A stretch of DNA of 20,101 nucleotides from the NCBI GenBank assembly GCA_964369975.1, contig CAYJFZ010000019.1, positions 1-20,101 on the forward strand. Direction: 5' to 3'. The translations under genes were made by a program, and so were the position numbers. The notes beneath the pieces were generated by a model. The model did not search any database, had not been told where the DNA came from, and saw only the letters and a list, made by a program, of their open reading frames with translations. Shown here one piece after another: positions 1 to 7,829 of the stretch. Numbering within the stretch: the stretch's first letter is position 1; every line of letters starts with the position of its first letter. This stretch comes from RGIG3102 sp964369975. Lineage in GTDB: Bacteria > Bacillota > Clostridia > Oscillospirales > Ruminococcaceae.

Positions 1-910
1 AATTTGCGGGCCTACTGCGAGCGGAAAAACAGATTTATCAATTAATCTTGCTTTAAAATATAATGGAGAAATCATTTCAGCTGACTCTATGCAAGTTTAT
101 AAAGGCTTAGATGTAGGAACAGCAAAAGTTTCAAAAGAAGAACAAAGTATCATTCCCCATCATTTAATTGATGTTCTAAATCCTGATGAAGAGTATAATG
201 TACAGCTTTTTGTAAAACATGCAAAAGAGCTTATTACTTCAATTAACAAAAAAGGTAAAATTCCTTTTATTGTAGGGGGCACAGGTTTATATATTGAAAG
301 TTTATTGAATGGGATAAATTTTACAAAGCAAGAAAAACAAGATGATAAAATAAAAGAAGAATTAACCGCACTGATGAATGAAAAAGGAAAAGACTATCTT
401 TATGATATGCTTATGAAGATAGATGAAGAGTATGCAAAAACAGTGCATCCTAATAATTTTGTTAGAGTAATAAGAGCTATTGAAGTGTATAAACTAACAG
501 GCAAAACAATGAGCTATCAGTTAAAAAATTCACTTCCTAAAGAAAAGCCTTATAATTCTTTAGTTATACAGCTTGATTATAACGACAGACAGCTACTATA
601 CGATAGAATTAATTTAAGAGTTAATTTAATGCTTGAAAATAAGCTTTTAAATGAGGCTTTATTCGTTTATAACAATAAAGATTCTTTTAAAAACAGTGTA
701 GCAGCAATAGGATATAAAGAGTTTTTTCCTTATTTTGATAAAATAAAATCTTTAGAAGAATGTACAGAAGATTTAAAGCAATTTTCAAGGAATTATGCGA
801 AAAGGCAACTAACTTGGTTTAATAGAATGAAAGAAAATCAAAAAATATATATAGATACACAGGATATAAATTTAATAGCAGAACAACTATGCGAAGATTT
901 TTTAAAATAG
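1..910 (+). CDS. miaA: tRNA dimethylallyltransferase MiaA (5' partial)
   Basis: This enzyme transfers a dimethylallyl group from DMAPP to N6 of A37 in tRNAs that read U-starting codons, a cytoplasmic step that improves decoding. The reading frame is open from base 2 and runs off the left edge; 302 codons are visible, so only a handful of N-terminal residues are missing compared with the roughly 310-residue family. Visible marks are the P-loop GPTASGKT at the very start, the ADSMQVYKGLDVGTAK substrate-binding block, VGGTGLYIESLL, RAIEVYKLTGKTMS, and the C-terminal NYAKRQLTWFNR motif. The first ATG in the window (89) lies inside the conserved DSMQVY block, so it is not the start. No hfq follows, although hfq often follows miaA in Bacillota; the next gene begins 9 bases later. 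The promoter is outside the window. Confidence 0.97.
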   Translation, partial: ICGPTASGKTDLSINLALKYNGEIISADSMQVYKGLDVGTAKVSKEEQSIIPHHLIDVLNPDEEYNVQLFVKHAKELITSINKKGKIPFIVGGTGLYIESLLNGINFTKQEKQDDKIKEELTALMNEKGKDYLYDMLMKIDEEYAKTVHPNNFVRVIRAIEVYKLTGKTMSYQLKNSLPKEKPYNSLVIQLDYNDRQLLYDRINLRVNLMLENKLLNEALFVYNNKDSFKNSVAAIGYKEFFPYFDKIKSLEECTEDLKQFSRNYAKRQLTWFNRMKENQKIYIDTQDINLIAEQLCEDFLK

Positions 911-919
911 GTAGATATT

Positions 920-2167
920 ATGAGTGAAAAATTTAAACAAAGGAATAAAAGAAAAAAAATGCATCCGATATTTTTTGTGATTGTATTTTTTACCTTGCTT
1001 TATCTCATACTTCAATATATACTAATATATAATGCCGAAATAACAAGTATATACGCAATGGAGGGCTTTATTAATGATAGCTATACAACTCCTGGGATTA
1101 TTTTAAGAAAAGAAACTGTTTTAAATAGTAATTCTTTAGAAAACATCGATTTCTTAGTTGAAGATGGACAAAGAGTTTCAAATACAACTATTATAGCGAC
1201 AGCCTATGAGTCTAAAAGTGATTTAATACAAATAGAGGCCTTAGAATATGCACAAACCTTAAAAGACAATTTGAATTATATTAATGAAAACCCTATACCA
1301 GCGCCTTCTGAATTACAAGCAGCTTATAATGAGCTTTATAATAATTTAGTTTATATATCTTCAACTAATAACGATGGTAGCTATTTTAATATTAATGAAG
1401 AATTATTAGAAATTTCAACGAATATAAATAAAATTTATATGGCTACAAATCAAATAACTGATTTTTCAAATGCTACTGCTACCTTAGATAGCCAAATAAA
1501 TTCTTATACTAACAGCATCACGCCACCAACCCAGCATTTAACTATTAATTATTCTGGCTATTTTTTCAAAACAGTTGATGGGTATGAAAATATAGCAACA
1601 GTAGATAATTTTTTAGATTTTACATATACCCAAGGTATGGAAATAATTTCAATAGTAAATGAAGAAAGTGTACCATCTCAAAATTATGGCAAAATCGTTG
1701 AGGATTATCGCTGGCATACAGCTTGCTATGTTCCTTATGATGTTTACCAAAAGCTCAGCCAAGGACAGTCAATAGATGTTGCAATTTCTGATGCAAATAA
1801 CGAAAAACAATATTTAACTGGTGAAATTGAAACTATACAAGAAAAAGAAGATTATACTTACTTAGTTATTATTGAATTTGATATAATTGAAAATATTTCA
1901 TCAAGTATGAGGATTGTAGATATAGAATTAATCTTTGAAAGCTATCAAGGTATAAAAATCCCAAGGCAGGCTATGAGAATTTATGAAGATGAATTAGGAG
2001 TTTATGTAAATTACTCTCAAATAGCAAATTTTAAAAAGATAGCACCTATATATGAAGACGATGAATATATAATACTACCAATAGATAAAGACAGTGAAAA
2101 TCAAGTGAGTGTCTATGATGAAATAATTATAAATGGGAGAGATTTATATGATGGAAAATACATCTAA
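920..2167 (+). CDS. Membrane-anchored HlyD-like (adaptor-type) protein
   Basis: This is a 415-residue protein with a basic cytoplasmic N-terminus (residues 1-15), one hydrophobic segment (about 16-37) and a long extracytoplasmic part. After the membrane segment comes a half barrel-sandwich motif (GIILRKETVL, then FLVEDGQRVSNTTIIA). Two stretches around residues 105-185 could be helical, and a C-terminal beta-rich region contains a GIKIPRQAMRIYEDELGVYV segment. These are the traits of HlyD/RND-type adaptor proteins, but no ABC or RND partner is encoded nearby. The weak Shine-Dalgarno AGGTAG overlaps the miaA stop. It overlaps yggS by 20 bases, so the two are probably translationally coupled. 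Similar HlyD-like genes are found next to ylmE/sepF in Clostridia as I recall, which suggests an envelope or division role. That role is inference; the true function is unknown. Confidence 0.75.
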   Translation: MSEKFKQRNKRKKMHPIFFVIVFFTLLYLILQYILIYNAEITSIYAMEGFINDSYTTPGIILRKETVLNSNSLENIDFLVEDGQRVSNTTIIATAYESKSDLIQIEALEYAQTLKDNLNYINENPIPAPSELQAAYNELYNNLVYISSTNNDGSYFNINEELLEISTNINKIYMATNQITDFSNATATLDSQINSYTNSITPPTQHLTINYSGYFFKTVDGYENIATVDNFLDFTYTQGMEIISIVNEESVPSQNYGKIVEDYRWHTACYVPYDVYQKLSQGQSIDVAISDANNEKQYLTGEIETIQEKEDYTYLVIIEFDIIENISSSMRIVDIELIFESYQGIKIPRQAMRIYEDELGVYVNYSQIANFKKIAPIYEDDEYIILPIDKDSENQVSVYDEIIINGRDLYDGKYI

Positions 2168-2858
2168 TATCAAAGAAAACATAAAAAGAATATTATATGA
2201 TATTAATGATAGCTGTGTAAAATTCAATAGAAGCGAAAATTCTGTTAAATTAATGGCTGTATCTAAAACTAATCCTATTGAAAAAATGCAGATAGCTTAT
2301 GAGAGTGGCCTAACGCTTTTTGGCGAAAATAAAGTACAAGAATTTATGCAAAAACAAGATTTTTTTATAAATAATCCTGATGCTACTTGCCATATCATAG
2401 GAAAATTGCAAACAAATAAAGTAAAATACTTGCCACCTTTAACTAATTTTATCCAAACTGTAGATAGCTTAAAACTTGCAAAAGAAATTAATAAGCAGTA
2501 TTTAAAACATGATAAAAAAGCAAAGGTTTTAATCGAAGTTAATATTGGCGATGAAGATGTTAAAGCTGGTGTTAATGTAGCAGAAGTGCTACCTTTAATT
2601 AATGAAATTTCTTCTTTTAGTAATATATCAGTTGAGGGGCTAATGTGCATACCTCCTTATGTTAATGAAGAAGAAGTAAAAAAGTATTTTTATAAAATGC
2701 AAAACTTATTTATTGACATATCTTCAAAAAACATAGATAATGTAAATATGAATGTCTTATCAATGGGAATGTCTCAAGATTATAAAAGTGCAATAGAGTA
2801 TGGCAGCACCTTAATAAGAGTAGGCAGAGGCATTTTTGGCGAAAGACTTTACAGATAG
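2148..2858 (+). CDS. yggS: YggS/YlmE family PLP homeostasis protein
   Basis: This is a PLP-binding protein of the alanine-racemase-fold YggS/PLPBP family (YlmE in Bacillus), which acts in vitamin B6 and amino-acid homeostasis without known enzymatic activity. The 236-residue length is typical. The PLP lysine is K40 in AVSKTNP; other family blocks are LFGENKVQE, HIIGKLQTNK, VEGLMCIPP, and LSMGMSQDYKSAIEYG followed by RVGRGIFGER. I chose ATG 2148 because GGGAGA (2135-2140) sits 7 bases upstream; the in-frame ATG at 2133 has no Shine-Dalgarno. The gene overlaps the HlyD-like gene upstream, and its last codons contain the promoter for sepF. The place beside sepF matches ylmE in Gram-positive division clusters. 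Confidence 0.95.
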   Translation: MMENTSNIKENIKRILYDINDSCVKFNRSENSVKLMAVSKTNPIEKMQIAYESGLTLFGENKVQEFMQKQDFFINNPDATCHIIGKLQTNKVKYLPPLTNFIQTVDSLKLAKEINKQYLKHDKKAKVLIEVNIGDEDVKAGVNVAEVLPLINEISSFSNISVEGLMCIPPYVNEEEVKKYFYKMQNLFIDISSKNIDNVNMNVLSMGMSQDYKSAIEYGSTLIRVGRGIFGERLYR

Positions 2859-2876
2859 CTAAAAAACAAATATAAT
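2848..2876 (+). promoter_or_regulatory. Sigma-A type promoter for sepF
   Basis: TTTACA (2848-2853) and TATAAT (2871-2876) are separated by 17 bases, a near-perfect vegetative promoter. The -35 box lies in the last codons of yggS. Transcription would start near 2883, giving a leader of about 20 bases that carries GGAGG (2893-2897). This gives sepF-divIVA expression independent of miaA-yggS. Confidence 0.75.
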
Positions 2877-2905
2877 ATAACTATAAATAAACGGAGGATT
2901 GTAAA

Positions 2906-3358
2906 ATGGGTATTTTTGATAAAATGAAAGGCGTACTTGGAGTAGATGAGGATGACTTTGATGATTTAATGGATGATGATATAGAAGAAGATGATGATAT
3001 GGATAATATTTTAAAGCCAGACTTTAATTTAACTTCATTAACTTCTACTGATTCTAAACAAACATCTTCAATGGCATCACAATTAGATGTTATCTTAGTA
3101 AAGCCTGAAAAATTTGAAGAGGCAAGTAGTATAGCAGATAATTTAAATGCTAAAAAGACTGTTGTTTTAAATTTAGAAAATACAAGTAAAGAAATCGCAA
3201 GAAGATTAGTTGATTTTCTTTCTGGCGTTGCTTATGCAAACAGTGGCCAATTAAAGAAAATAGCAAACTCTACTTTTATAATTATTCCTTACAATGCAAA
3301 TTTTCAAGGTATGAACATCTTAGAAGATTTAGATAATAATCAAGGAGTACTGTATTAA
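2906..3358 (+). CDS. sepF: Cell division protein SepF
   Basis: SepF is a peripheral membrane protein that bundles FtsZ filaments and tethers the Z ring to the membrane in Gram-positive bacteria. The 150-residue product shows the usual plan: a short amphipathic N-terminal helix (MGIFDKMKGVLG), a highly acidic linker rich in Asp and Glu (about residues 13-35), a Ser/Thr-rich spacer, and a C-terminal SepF (DUF552) domain from about residue 65, with VILVKPEKFEEA, KKTVVLNLEN, RRLVDFLSGVAYA and the STFIIIP strand. GGAGG is 8 bases before the ATG. It is the first gene after a strong promoter and lies directly upstream of ylmH. The ylmG (YggT) gene that stands between sepF and ylmH in Bacillus is absent here. 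Confidence 0.96.
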   Translation: MGIFDKMKGVLGVDEDDFDDLMDDDIEEDDDMDNILKPDFNLTSLTSTDSKQTSSMASQLDVILVKPEKFEEASSIADNLNAKKTVVLNLENTSKEIARRLVDFLSGVAYANSGQLKKIANSTFIIIPYNANFQGMNILEDLDNNQGVLY

Positions 3359-4129
3359 TTGCGAGGCTTTATTCCACCATTAGATATTAAAGAAACTGTT
3401 TTTGTAAAAAACATAAACGATGTTTGCGAAAAAGTTAGCAATTACTCAATTAAAGAGTTTACACATTTTTTAGACTTAAGACAAAAAGATTTATTTATTT
3501 CTCAATGTAATAAGTTTAAAGATATTAGTTTTGAATTTTTTTATGGGTATGAGGGCGATGGTCAGCGATGTGTTGCTTGTATTTTGCCTTTAGGGGATGT
3601 CGTATATAATTATGATTATCCTGTTGATGTATTAGTGTGTCCATTAATTATAGGGCATAATTTAACACATAGAGACTTTTTAGGCAGTTTGATGAGTTTA
3701 ATGATAAAAAGGCAGTATATAGGCGATATTATCGTAAAAGAAGATAAGGCTTATGTTGTTGTTCATAAAAATATTTCTTTAATTATATTGCAAGAACTAA
3801 CCAGTGTTAAAAATATAAATACTTCTTTTGAGAATTTTTATGATGAATTGTACCACGAAGAAGTTTTTGTATCACAAAAAAGCGCAACAGTAGCTTCAAT
3901 GCGTCTTGATAATGTTTTAAGTGCTGTTTTAAATCAAAGTAGGAGTAGTATTGCTGCTTTATTAAAACAAGGCTTAATTACTATTAATCAAATGCCTGTA
4001 AAACAAGCAGATTTTAAAATTTATGATAAAGATATCATAAGTATTAAAAAACACGGTAAGTATAAAATATTTACCCAATTAAATAAAAGTAAAAAAGATA
4101 GAATTTTTATAGATATTAAAAAATATTAA
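3359..4129 (+). CDS. ylmH: YlmH family S4-domain RNA-binding protein
   Basis: This is a 256-residue YlmH-type protein. The N-terminal two-thirds is the YlmH-specific region (RQKDLFISQCNK, FFYGYEGDGQRCVACILP, VCPLIIGHNLTHRDFLGSLM, RQYIGDIIV). The C-terminus is an S4 RNA-binding domain from about residue 177 (MRLDNVLSAVLNQSRSSIAALL, then GLITINQMPVKQADFKI). In Bacillus, YlmH-type proteins are tied to division clusters and have been linked to handling of stalled large ribosomal subunits. The start is a TTG that follows the sepF stop with no gap; AAGGAG (3342-3347), inside the end of sepF, is 11 bases upstream and no better start lies nearby. The TTG start may lower its translation relative to sepF. 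Confidence 0.93.
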   Translation: MRGFIPPLDIKETVFVKNINDVCEKVSNYSIKEFTHFLDLRQKDLFISQCNKFKDISFEFFYGYEGDGQRCVACILPLGDVVYNYDYPVDVLVCPLIIGHNLTHRDFLGSLMSLMIKRQYIGDIIVKEDKAYVVVHKNISLIILQELTSVKNINTSFENFYDELYHEEVFVSQKSATVASMRLDNVLSAVLNQSRSSIAALLKQGLITINQMPVKQADFKIYDKDIISIKKHGKYKIFTQLNKSKKDRIFIDIKKY

Positions 4130-4142
4130 AAGGAGAAAAAGT

Positions 4143-4700
4143 ATGTTTACACCTGATGAAATTCGCCAAATTGAATTTGAAAAAGTAATGAGAGGTTATA
4201 GAGTAGAAGATGTTAGCGCTTTTTTAGATAAAGTTGCTACTTTACTACAAGAAGCTCAAGATGAGAAAAAGGTTTTAGAAGATCAACTTTTTGCTTTAGC
4301 TGAAAATATTGAACAATATAAAACAGATGAAGAAAGCATTAAACAAGCCTTTGTAAGTGCTCAAAAATTTGCTCAAACAATAGTGGCAGAAGCTAACACA
4401 AAAGCTGAAGCTATATTAAAAGAAGCTCAAATTAAGAAAAATGATATTCTCTCACAAGCACACGAAGAGCATAACTATTATGAAGATAATTTACATAGAA
4501 TGAAAAAAGAAGTGAGCGATTTTAGAGAAAATATCTTAACTTTATATAAAGAACATATCGAATCTTTAAGCGCATTACCAAAAGAAGAAGACATCTTAGC
4601 TAAAGAAGAAGTAGAGGAAGCTATACAAGAAAACAATACTATGCAAACTCTTTTATTCTCACAAGATGATGAAGATGAAAATCTTGAGCAAAATATTTAA
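4143..4700 (+). CDS. divIVA: DivIVA domain-containing protein
   Basis: DivIVA is a coiled-coil scaffold that senses negative membrane curvature at poles and septa and recruits division or polar growth proteins. The 185-residue product has the conserved N-terminal lipid-binding domain (TPDEIRQIEFEKVMRGYRVE, then VSAFLDKV) and then heptad-rich coiled coil, including an alanine/glutamate-rich stretch around residues 75-120 (QTIVAEANTKAEAILKEAQI). The tail is very acidic (SQDDEDENLEQ). AAAAGGAG lies 7 bases before the ATG, just after the ylmH stop. It is the last gene of the sepF-ylmH-divIVA block; the inverted repeat right after it may reduce read-through into lspA. Confidence 0.95.
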   Translation: MFTPDEIRQIEFEKVMRGYRVEDVSAFLDKVATLLQEAQDEKKVLEDQLFALAENIEQYKTDEESIKQAFVSAQKFAQTIVAEANTKAEAILKEAQIKKNDILSQAHEEHNYYEDNLHRMKKEVSDFRENILTLYKEHIESLSALPKEEDILAKEEVEEAIQENNTMQTLLFSQDDEDENLEQNI

Positions 4701-4707
4701 TTAAAAA

Positions 4708-4742
4708 AAACGAAGATTAGTAAATTGTACTAATCTTCGTTT
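4708..4742 (+). terminator. Strong hairpin between divIVA and lspA (weak + strand terminator)
   Basis: A perfect inverted repeat has arms 4708-4722 and 4728-4742 (core ACGAAGATTAGTA / TACTAATCTTCGT) around a 5-base loop. On the + strand only two T's end the stem and AGTAATATA follows, so intrinsic termination should be poor. On the - strand the stem is followed by eight T's (4703-4710 complement). It may act as a partial attenuator or an RNA-stabilising hairpin. Confidence 0.5.
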
Positions 4743-4768
4743 AGTAATATATAATAAAGGAGCAAATT

Positions 4769-5239
4769 TTGATAATAGGATATACAATTTTAATAGCTGT
4801 ACTTGTTGCAATAGACCAATATAGCAAGTTTTTAGCAGTGGAATATTTATATACAGGTGATGTTATAACAGTGATTCCACATTTTTTAGGTTTAAGATAT
4901 GCAGAAAATACAGGCGCTGCCTTTAGTATCTTTAGCAATAGCACTACTTTTTTAATAATAATTACATCAATTTCAATGATATTTTTAGTTTTACTATTAG
5001 TTTTTTATAAAGAGATAGATAAAATAGAAAAATTTTGCTTAGCTTTAATTATAGCTGGCGGTGTTGGTAACTTAATAGATAGAATTCGCTTAGGCTATGT
5101 TGTTGATATGTTTGAGTTTTTATTTATGGACTTTGCTATTTTCAATGTTGCTGATAGCTTAGTTTGTATTGCCGCTGCTATTGGGCTTCCTTATGTAGCT
5201 TATAATGAATACAAAAAAAGTAAAAAGGGTAGTGAATAG
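4769..5239 (+). CDS. lspA: Lipoprotein signal peptidase (signal peptidase II)
   Basis: LspA is the integral-membrane aspartyl protease that removes signal peptides from diacylated prolipoproteins. The 156-residue protein has four hydrophobic segments (about 1-20, 58-82, 88-104 and 128-146). Family blocks are DQYSK near the N-terminus, LRYAENTGAAFSIF, GGVGNLIDRIRLGYVVDMFEF and FNVADSLV. By position the catalytic pair is D113 (VVDM) and D129 (FNVAD). The start is TTG; AAAGGAG (4756-4762) lies 6 bases upstream and no ATG is available at the right place. Its end lies close to the rluD-type gene, which is the usual lspA-ylyB pairing. Confidence 0.96.
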   Translation: MIIGYTILIAVLVAIDQYSKFLAVEYLYTGDVITVIPHFLGLRYAENTGAAFSIFSNSTTFLIIITSISMIFLVLLLVFYKEIDKIEKFCLALIIAGGVGNLIDRIRLGYVVDMFEFLFMDFAIFNVADSLVCIAAAIGLPYVAYNEYKKSKKGSE

Positions 5240-5240
5240 T

Positions 5241-6152
5241 ATGCAAGAAAAAATCAATTTAGTTGCAACAGAAGAAGATAATCACAAACGCATCGATGCC
5301 TTTATAGCAAATAATACAGACCTATCAAGAAACTATATTCAACAACTAATTGAAAATAAAGCTGTTTTAATCAATGGCTTAGCTAAAAACAAAAGCTATA
5401 AATTAAAAGAAAATGATGAAGTAGAAATAATTATTGATAACGCTGTTGATGTAGATATAATAGCGCAAGACATCCCCTTAGATATATTTTATGAAGATGA
5501 TGATTTATTAGTTGTGAATAAGCCAAAAGGGATGGTAGTACACCCTGCAAATGGAAATTATGAGAACACTTTAGTAAACGCATTATTATTTCATTGTAAA
5601 GACAGCTTATCTGGTATAAACGGGCAAAAGCGACCAGGGATAGTGCATAGGATAGATAAGGATACCTCAGGTTTACTTTTAGTAGCTAAAAATGATTTTG
5701 CTCATGAAAGTTTATCCTTACAGTTTAAAGAGCATAGCATAAATAGGGAATATAACGCCATAGTTTATGGGAATGTTAAGACTGATAGCGGTATAATAGA
5801 TGAGCCTATAGGTAGGCATAAAACAGATAGGAAAAAGTTTTGTGTTACACAGCAAAATTCAAAGAATGCCTATACATATTACGAAGTAATCGAAAGATTA
5901 AACGGCTACACTTTAATTAAGGCAAAACTAAAAACAGGCAGAACCCATCAAATACGAGTGCATATGCAGCATATAAGGCATCCTCTTGCTGGAGATATAT
6001 TATACGGACCAAAATCCGTTTTAACAGAATTAAAAGGGCAAGCCTTGCACGCAAAAACTTTAGGCTTTATTCATCCAAGAACAAATGAATATATGGAATT
6101 TAGCGCTCCCTGGTGCTATGAATTTAACAAATTTTATAATAAAGTAAGGTAG
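5241..6152 (+). CDS. rluD: RluA/RluD family 23S rRNA pseudouridine synthase
   Basis: This enzyme converts specific uridines of 23S rRNA to pseudouridine. The 303-residue product starts with an S4 RNA-binding domain (RIDAFIANNTDLSRNYIQQL, then GLAKNKSYKLKENDEVEI), followed by the RluA catalytic domain. The catalytic aspartate is D139 in HRIDKDTSGLLLVAKN; other blocks are KPKGMVVHPANGN, LKTGRTHQIRVHMQHIRHPL, GDILYG and QALHAKTLGFIHP. ATG 5241 follows the lspA stop by 1 base, and AAAAAGGG lies about 11 bases upstream. An in-frame ATG at 5205 would overlap lspA and precede the domain by an unneeded 12 residues. Its place after lspA matches ylyB of Bacillus; the exact target uridines cannot be told. 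Confidence 0.94.
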   Translation: MQEKINLVATEEDNHKRIDAFIANNTDLSRNYIQQLIENKAVLINGLAKNKSYKLKENDEVEIIIDNAVDVDIIAQDIPLDIFYEDDDLLVVNKPKGMVVHPANGNYENTLVNALLFHCKDSLSGINGQKRPGIVHRIDKDTSGLLLVAKNDFAHESLSLQFKEHSINREYNAIVYGNVKTDSGIIDEPIGRHKTDRKKFCVTQQNSKNAYTYYEVIERLNGYTLIKAKLKTGRTHQIRVHMQHIRHPLAGDILYGPKSVLTELKGQALHAKTLGFIHPRTNEYMEFSAPWCYEFNKFYNKVR

Positions 6153-6155
6153 GTT

Positions 6156-6974
6156 ATGGCTAAAGAAGTAAAAGATTTATTAATTATAAGCGATTTAGAT
6201 AATACCCTTGTTTCTATGAAAGATGGTATTGCACAATACAACATAGAAATGATAGATTTATTTCAAAAATACGGTGGTAAATTCACTGTTGCAACAGGCA
6301 GAAGTGCAAATGCTGTAAAACCTGTTTTAGAACATATAAAACTAAATGCTCCTGCTATTACTTATAATGGCGGTGTTATTTGGGATTTTGAGCAAGATAA
6401 ATTTTTACATAAGAGTACAATGCCGAATTTAGCAAGAACTGTAGTTCAGGATATCCTTACAAACTTTAGCGATGTCGGCTGTGAAATTATGGCTGAAAAT
6501 TTTAGGATATATGTAATTCGGGCAAATGAATACACTCATAAGCACTTAACCTATGAAAAATTAAATTACATAAATTGTGATATTAATAATGTTAACCTTA
6601 ACTGGATAAAGGTGCTTTTTTCAGCAGATAATAAGACATTATTAAAAATTCAAGATTATTGTAAAAATTTAAATATCGCTGAGTTAGATTTTGTTATGAC
6701 AAATGAAATTTATTTTGAAATTATGCCAAAGGGAGTAACAAAGGCAACTGGCTTAAACTTACTTTGTGAAAAAATCGGAATAGATATACAAAATACAATT
6801 TTTATAGGCGATTATTACAACGATGTTGAGATATTAAAAGTAGCAGGCCTTAGCGTTTGCGTTGATAATGCGCCAGATGATATAAAAGCAATTTGTAAAT
6901 TACATGTTCCTTCTTGCAAAGACGGAGGAGTAGGGCATTTAATAAGAAAAATTTTAAATACTTATAACTTATAG
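6156..6974 (+). CDS. Cof-type HAD family phosphatase
   Basis: This is a soluble haloacid-dehalogenase-superfamily hydrolase with a type IIB (Cof) cap, probably acting on a phosphorylated sugar or cofactor; the substrate is unknown. The product has 272 residues. Motif I is ISDLDNTLV (nucleophile D13, acid/base D15), motif II is in FTVATGRS, motif III is the lysine in KGVTKATGL (K196) and motif IV is FIGDYYNDVE (D219, D223). The cap lies between about residues 80 and 185. ATG 6156 is 3 bases after the rluD stop, with AAGGTAGG upstream. The transketolase genes follow without a promoter that I can see, so it may be co-transcribed with them, which hints at sugar-phosphate substrates only by position. 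Confidence 0.9.
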   Translation: MAKEVKDLLIISDLDNTLVSMKDGIAQYNIEMIDLFQKYGGKFTVATGRSANAVKPVLEHIKLNAPAITYNGGVIWDFEQDKFLHKSTMPNLARTVVQDILTNFSDVGCEIMAENFRIYVIRANEYTHKHLTYEKLNYINCDINNVNLNWIKVLFSADNKTLLKIQDYCKNLNIAELDFVMTNEIYFEIMPKGVTKATGLNLLCEKIGIDIQNTIFIGDYYNDVEILKVAGLSVCVDNAPDDIKAICKLHVPSCKDGGVGHLIRKILNTYNL

Positions 6975-6982
6975 GAGGTTTT

Positions 6983-7828
6983 ATGAACAACGAAAAAAAA
7001 TTAGAACTTAAGAAAATAGCTTTAGAAGTTAGAAAAGATATTTTAACAGCTGTGCACTCAGCTAAAAGTGGACATCCTGGTGGCTCTTTATCTGTTTGTG
7101 ATACATTAGTATATCTTTACTTTCACAAAATGAATGTTGATGCTAAAAATCCAAAGGATGAAAACAGGGATAGGTTTGTTTTATCAAAAGGACATACTGC
7201 CCCCGCTTTATATGCTGTTTTAGCTAATAAAGGCTATTTTGATAAAAAAGAACTGCTTAATTTAAGAAAAACAGGCGAAATGCTCCAAGGTCATCCTGAT
7301 ATGAAGGGCACTGCGGGTGTTGATATGTCTACTGGCTCTTTAGGTCAAGGTATTTCAGCTGCTGTGGGTATGGCTTTAGGTGCAAAAATTAAAAATCAGG
7401 ATATTACAGTTTATGCAGTTTTAGGTGATGGTGAAATACAAGAAGGTCAAGTATGGGAAAGTAGTATGTTCGCTTCACACTATAATTTAGATAATTTAGT
7501 TATCGTAGTAGATAATAATAATTTACAAATTGATGGTAGGGTAGATGAAGTTATGTCAGTTTATCCTATTGATGAAAAATTTAAAGCCTTTGGCTGGAAT
7601 GTAGCCCTATGTGATGGCCATGATTTTGATAGTATTCACGCAGCTTTTGAAAAAACAAAAGAAAAAAATTCAAAACCTTGGGCTATAATACAAACTTCTG
7701 TAAAAGGTAAAGGTGTTTCATTTATGGAAGATAAGGCTTCTTGGCACGGTTCTGCTCCTAATGATGAGCAATTTAAACAAGCTATTGAAGAACTAAACTC
7801 ACAAAAAGCAGTATTGGAGGGAAAATAA
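6983..7828 (+). CDS. tktA: Transketolase, N-terminal subunit
   Basis: This is the thiamine-pyrophosphate-binding half of transketolase, which moves two-carbon ketol units between sugar phosphates in the non-oxidative pentose phosphate pathway. The 281-residue protein corresponds to the N-terminal half of the classical single-chain enzyme (about 650 residues). Marks are SGHPGGSLSVCDTLVYLY, RDRFVLSKGHTAPALYAVLA, MSTGSLGQGISAAVGMALGA and the TPP/metal motif GDGEIQEGQVWE (148 onward) ending at VVDNNNLQIDG. AGGAGG (6973-6978) overlaps the stop of the HAD gene and is 4 bases before the ATG. The C-terminal subunit follows after 1 base. Such a split gene is common in Clostridia and Archaea, so it is not a frameshift. 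Confidence 0.96.
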   Translation: MNNEKKLELKKIALEVRKDILTAVHSAKSGHPGGSLSVCDTLVYLYFHKMNVDAKNPKDENRDRFVLSKGHTAPALYAVLANKGYFDKKELLNLRKTGEMLQGHPDMKGTAGVDMSTGSLGQGISAAVGMALGAKIKNQDITVYAVLGDGEIQEGQVWESSMFASHYNLDNLVIVVDNNNLQIDGRVDEVMSVYPIDEKFKAFGWNVALCDGHDFDSIHAAFEKTKEKNSKPWAIIQTSVKGKGVSFMEDKASWHGSAPNDEQFKQAIEELNSQKAVLEGK

Positions 7829-7829
7829 T

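Noticed and set aside
2297..2650. Minus-strand open frame opposite yggS
   Set aside because: It lies fully antisense to conserved yggS and shows no recognisable motifs.
2945..3010. GAT/GAA-rich low-complexity tract in sepF as a tandem repeat
   Set aside because: It encodes the acidic linker usual in SepF; no fixed repeat unit is present.
4750..4755. TATAAT as a -10 box for lspA
   Set aside because: A start point about 7 bases downstream would fall inside or after the Shine-Dalgarno (4756-4762), leaving the mRNA without it; no -35 lies at a proper distance.
4741..4944. Minus-strand open frame opposite the start of lspA
   Set aside because: It is antisense to lspA and its composition simply mirrors the membrane segments of LspA.
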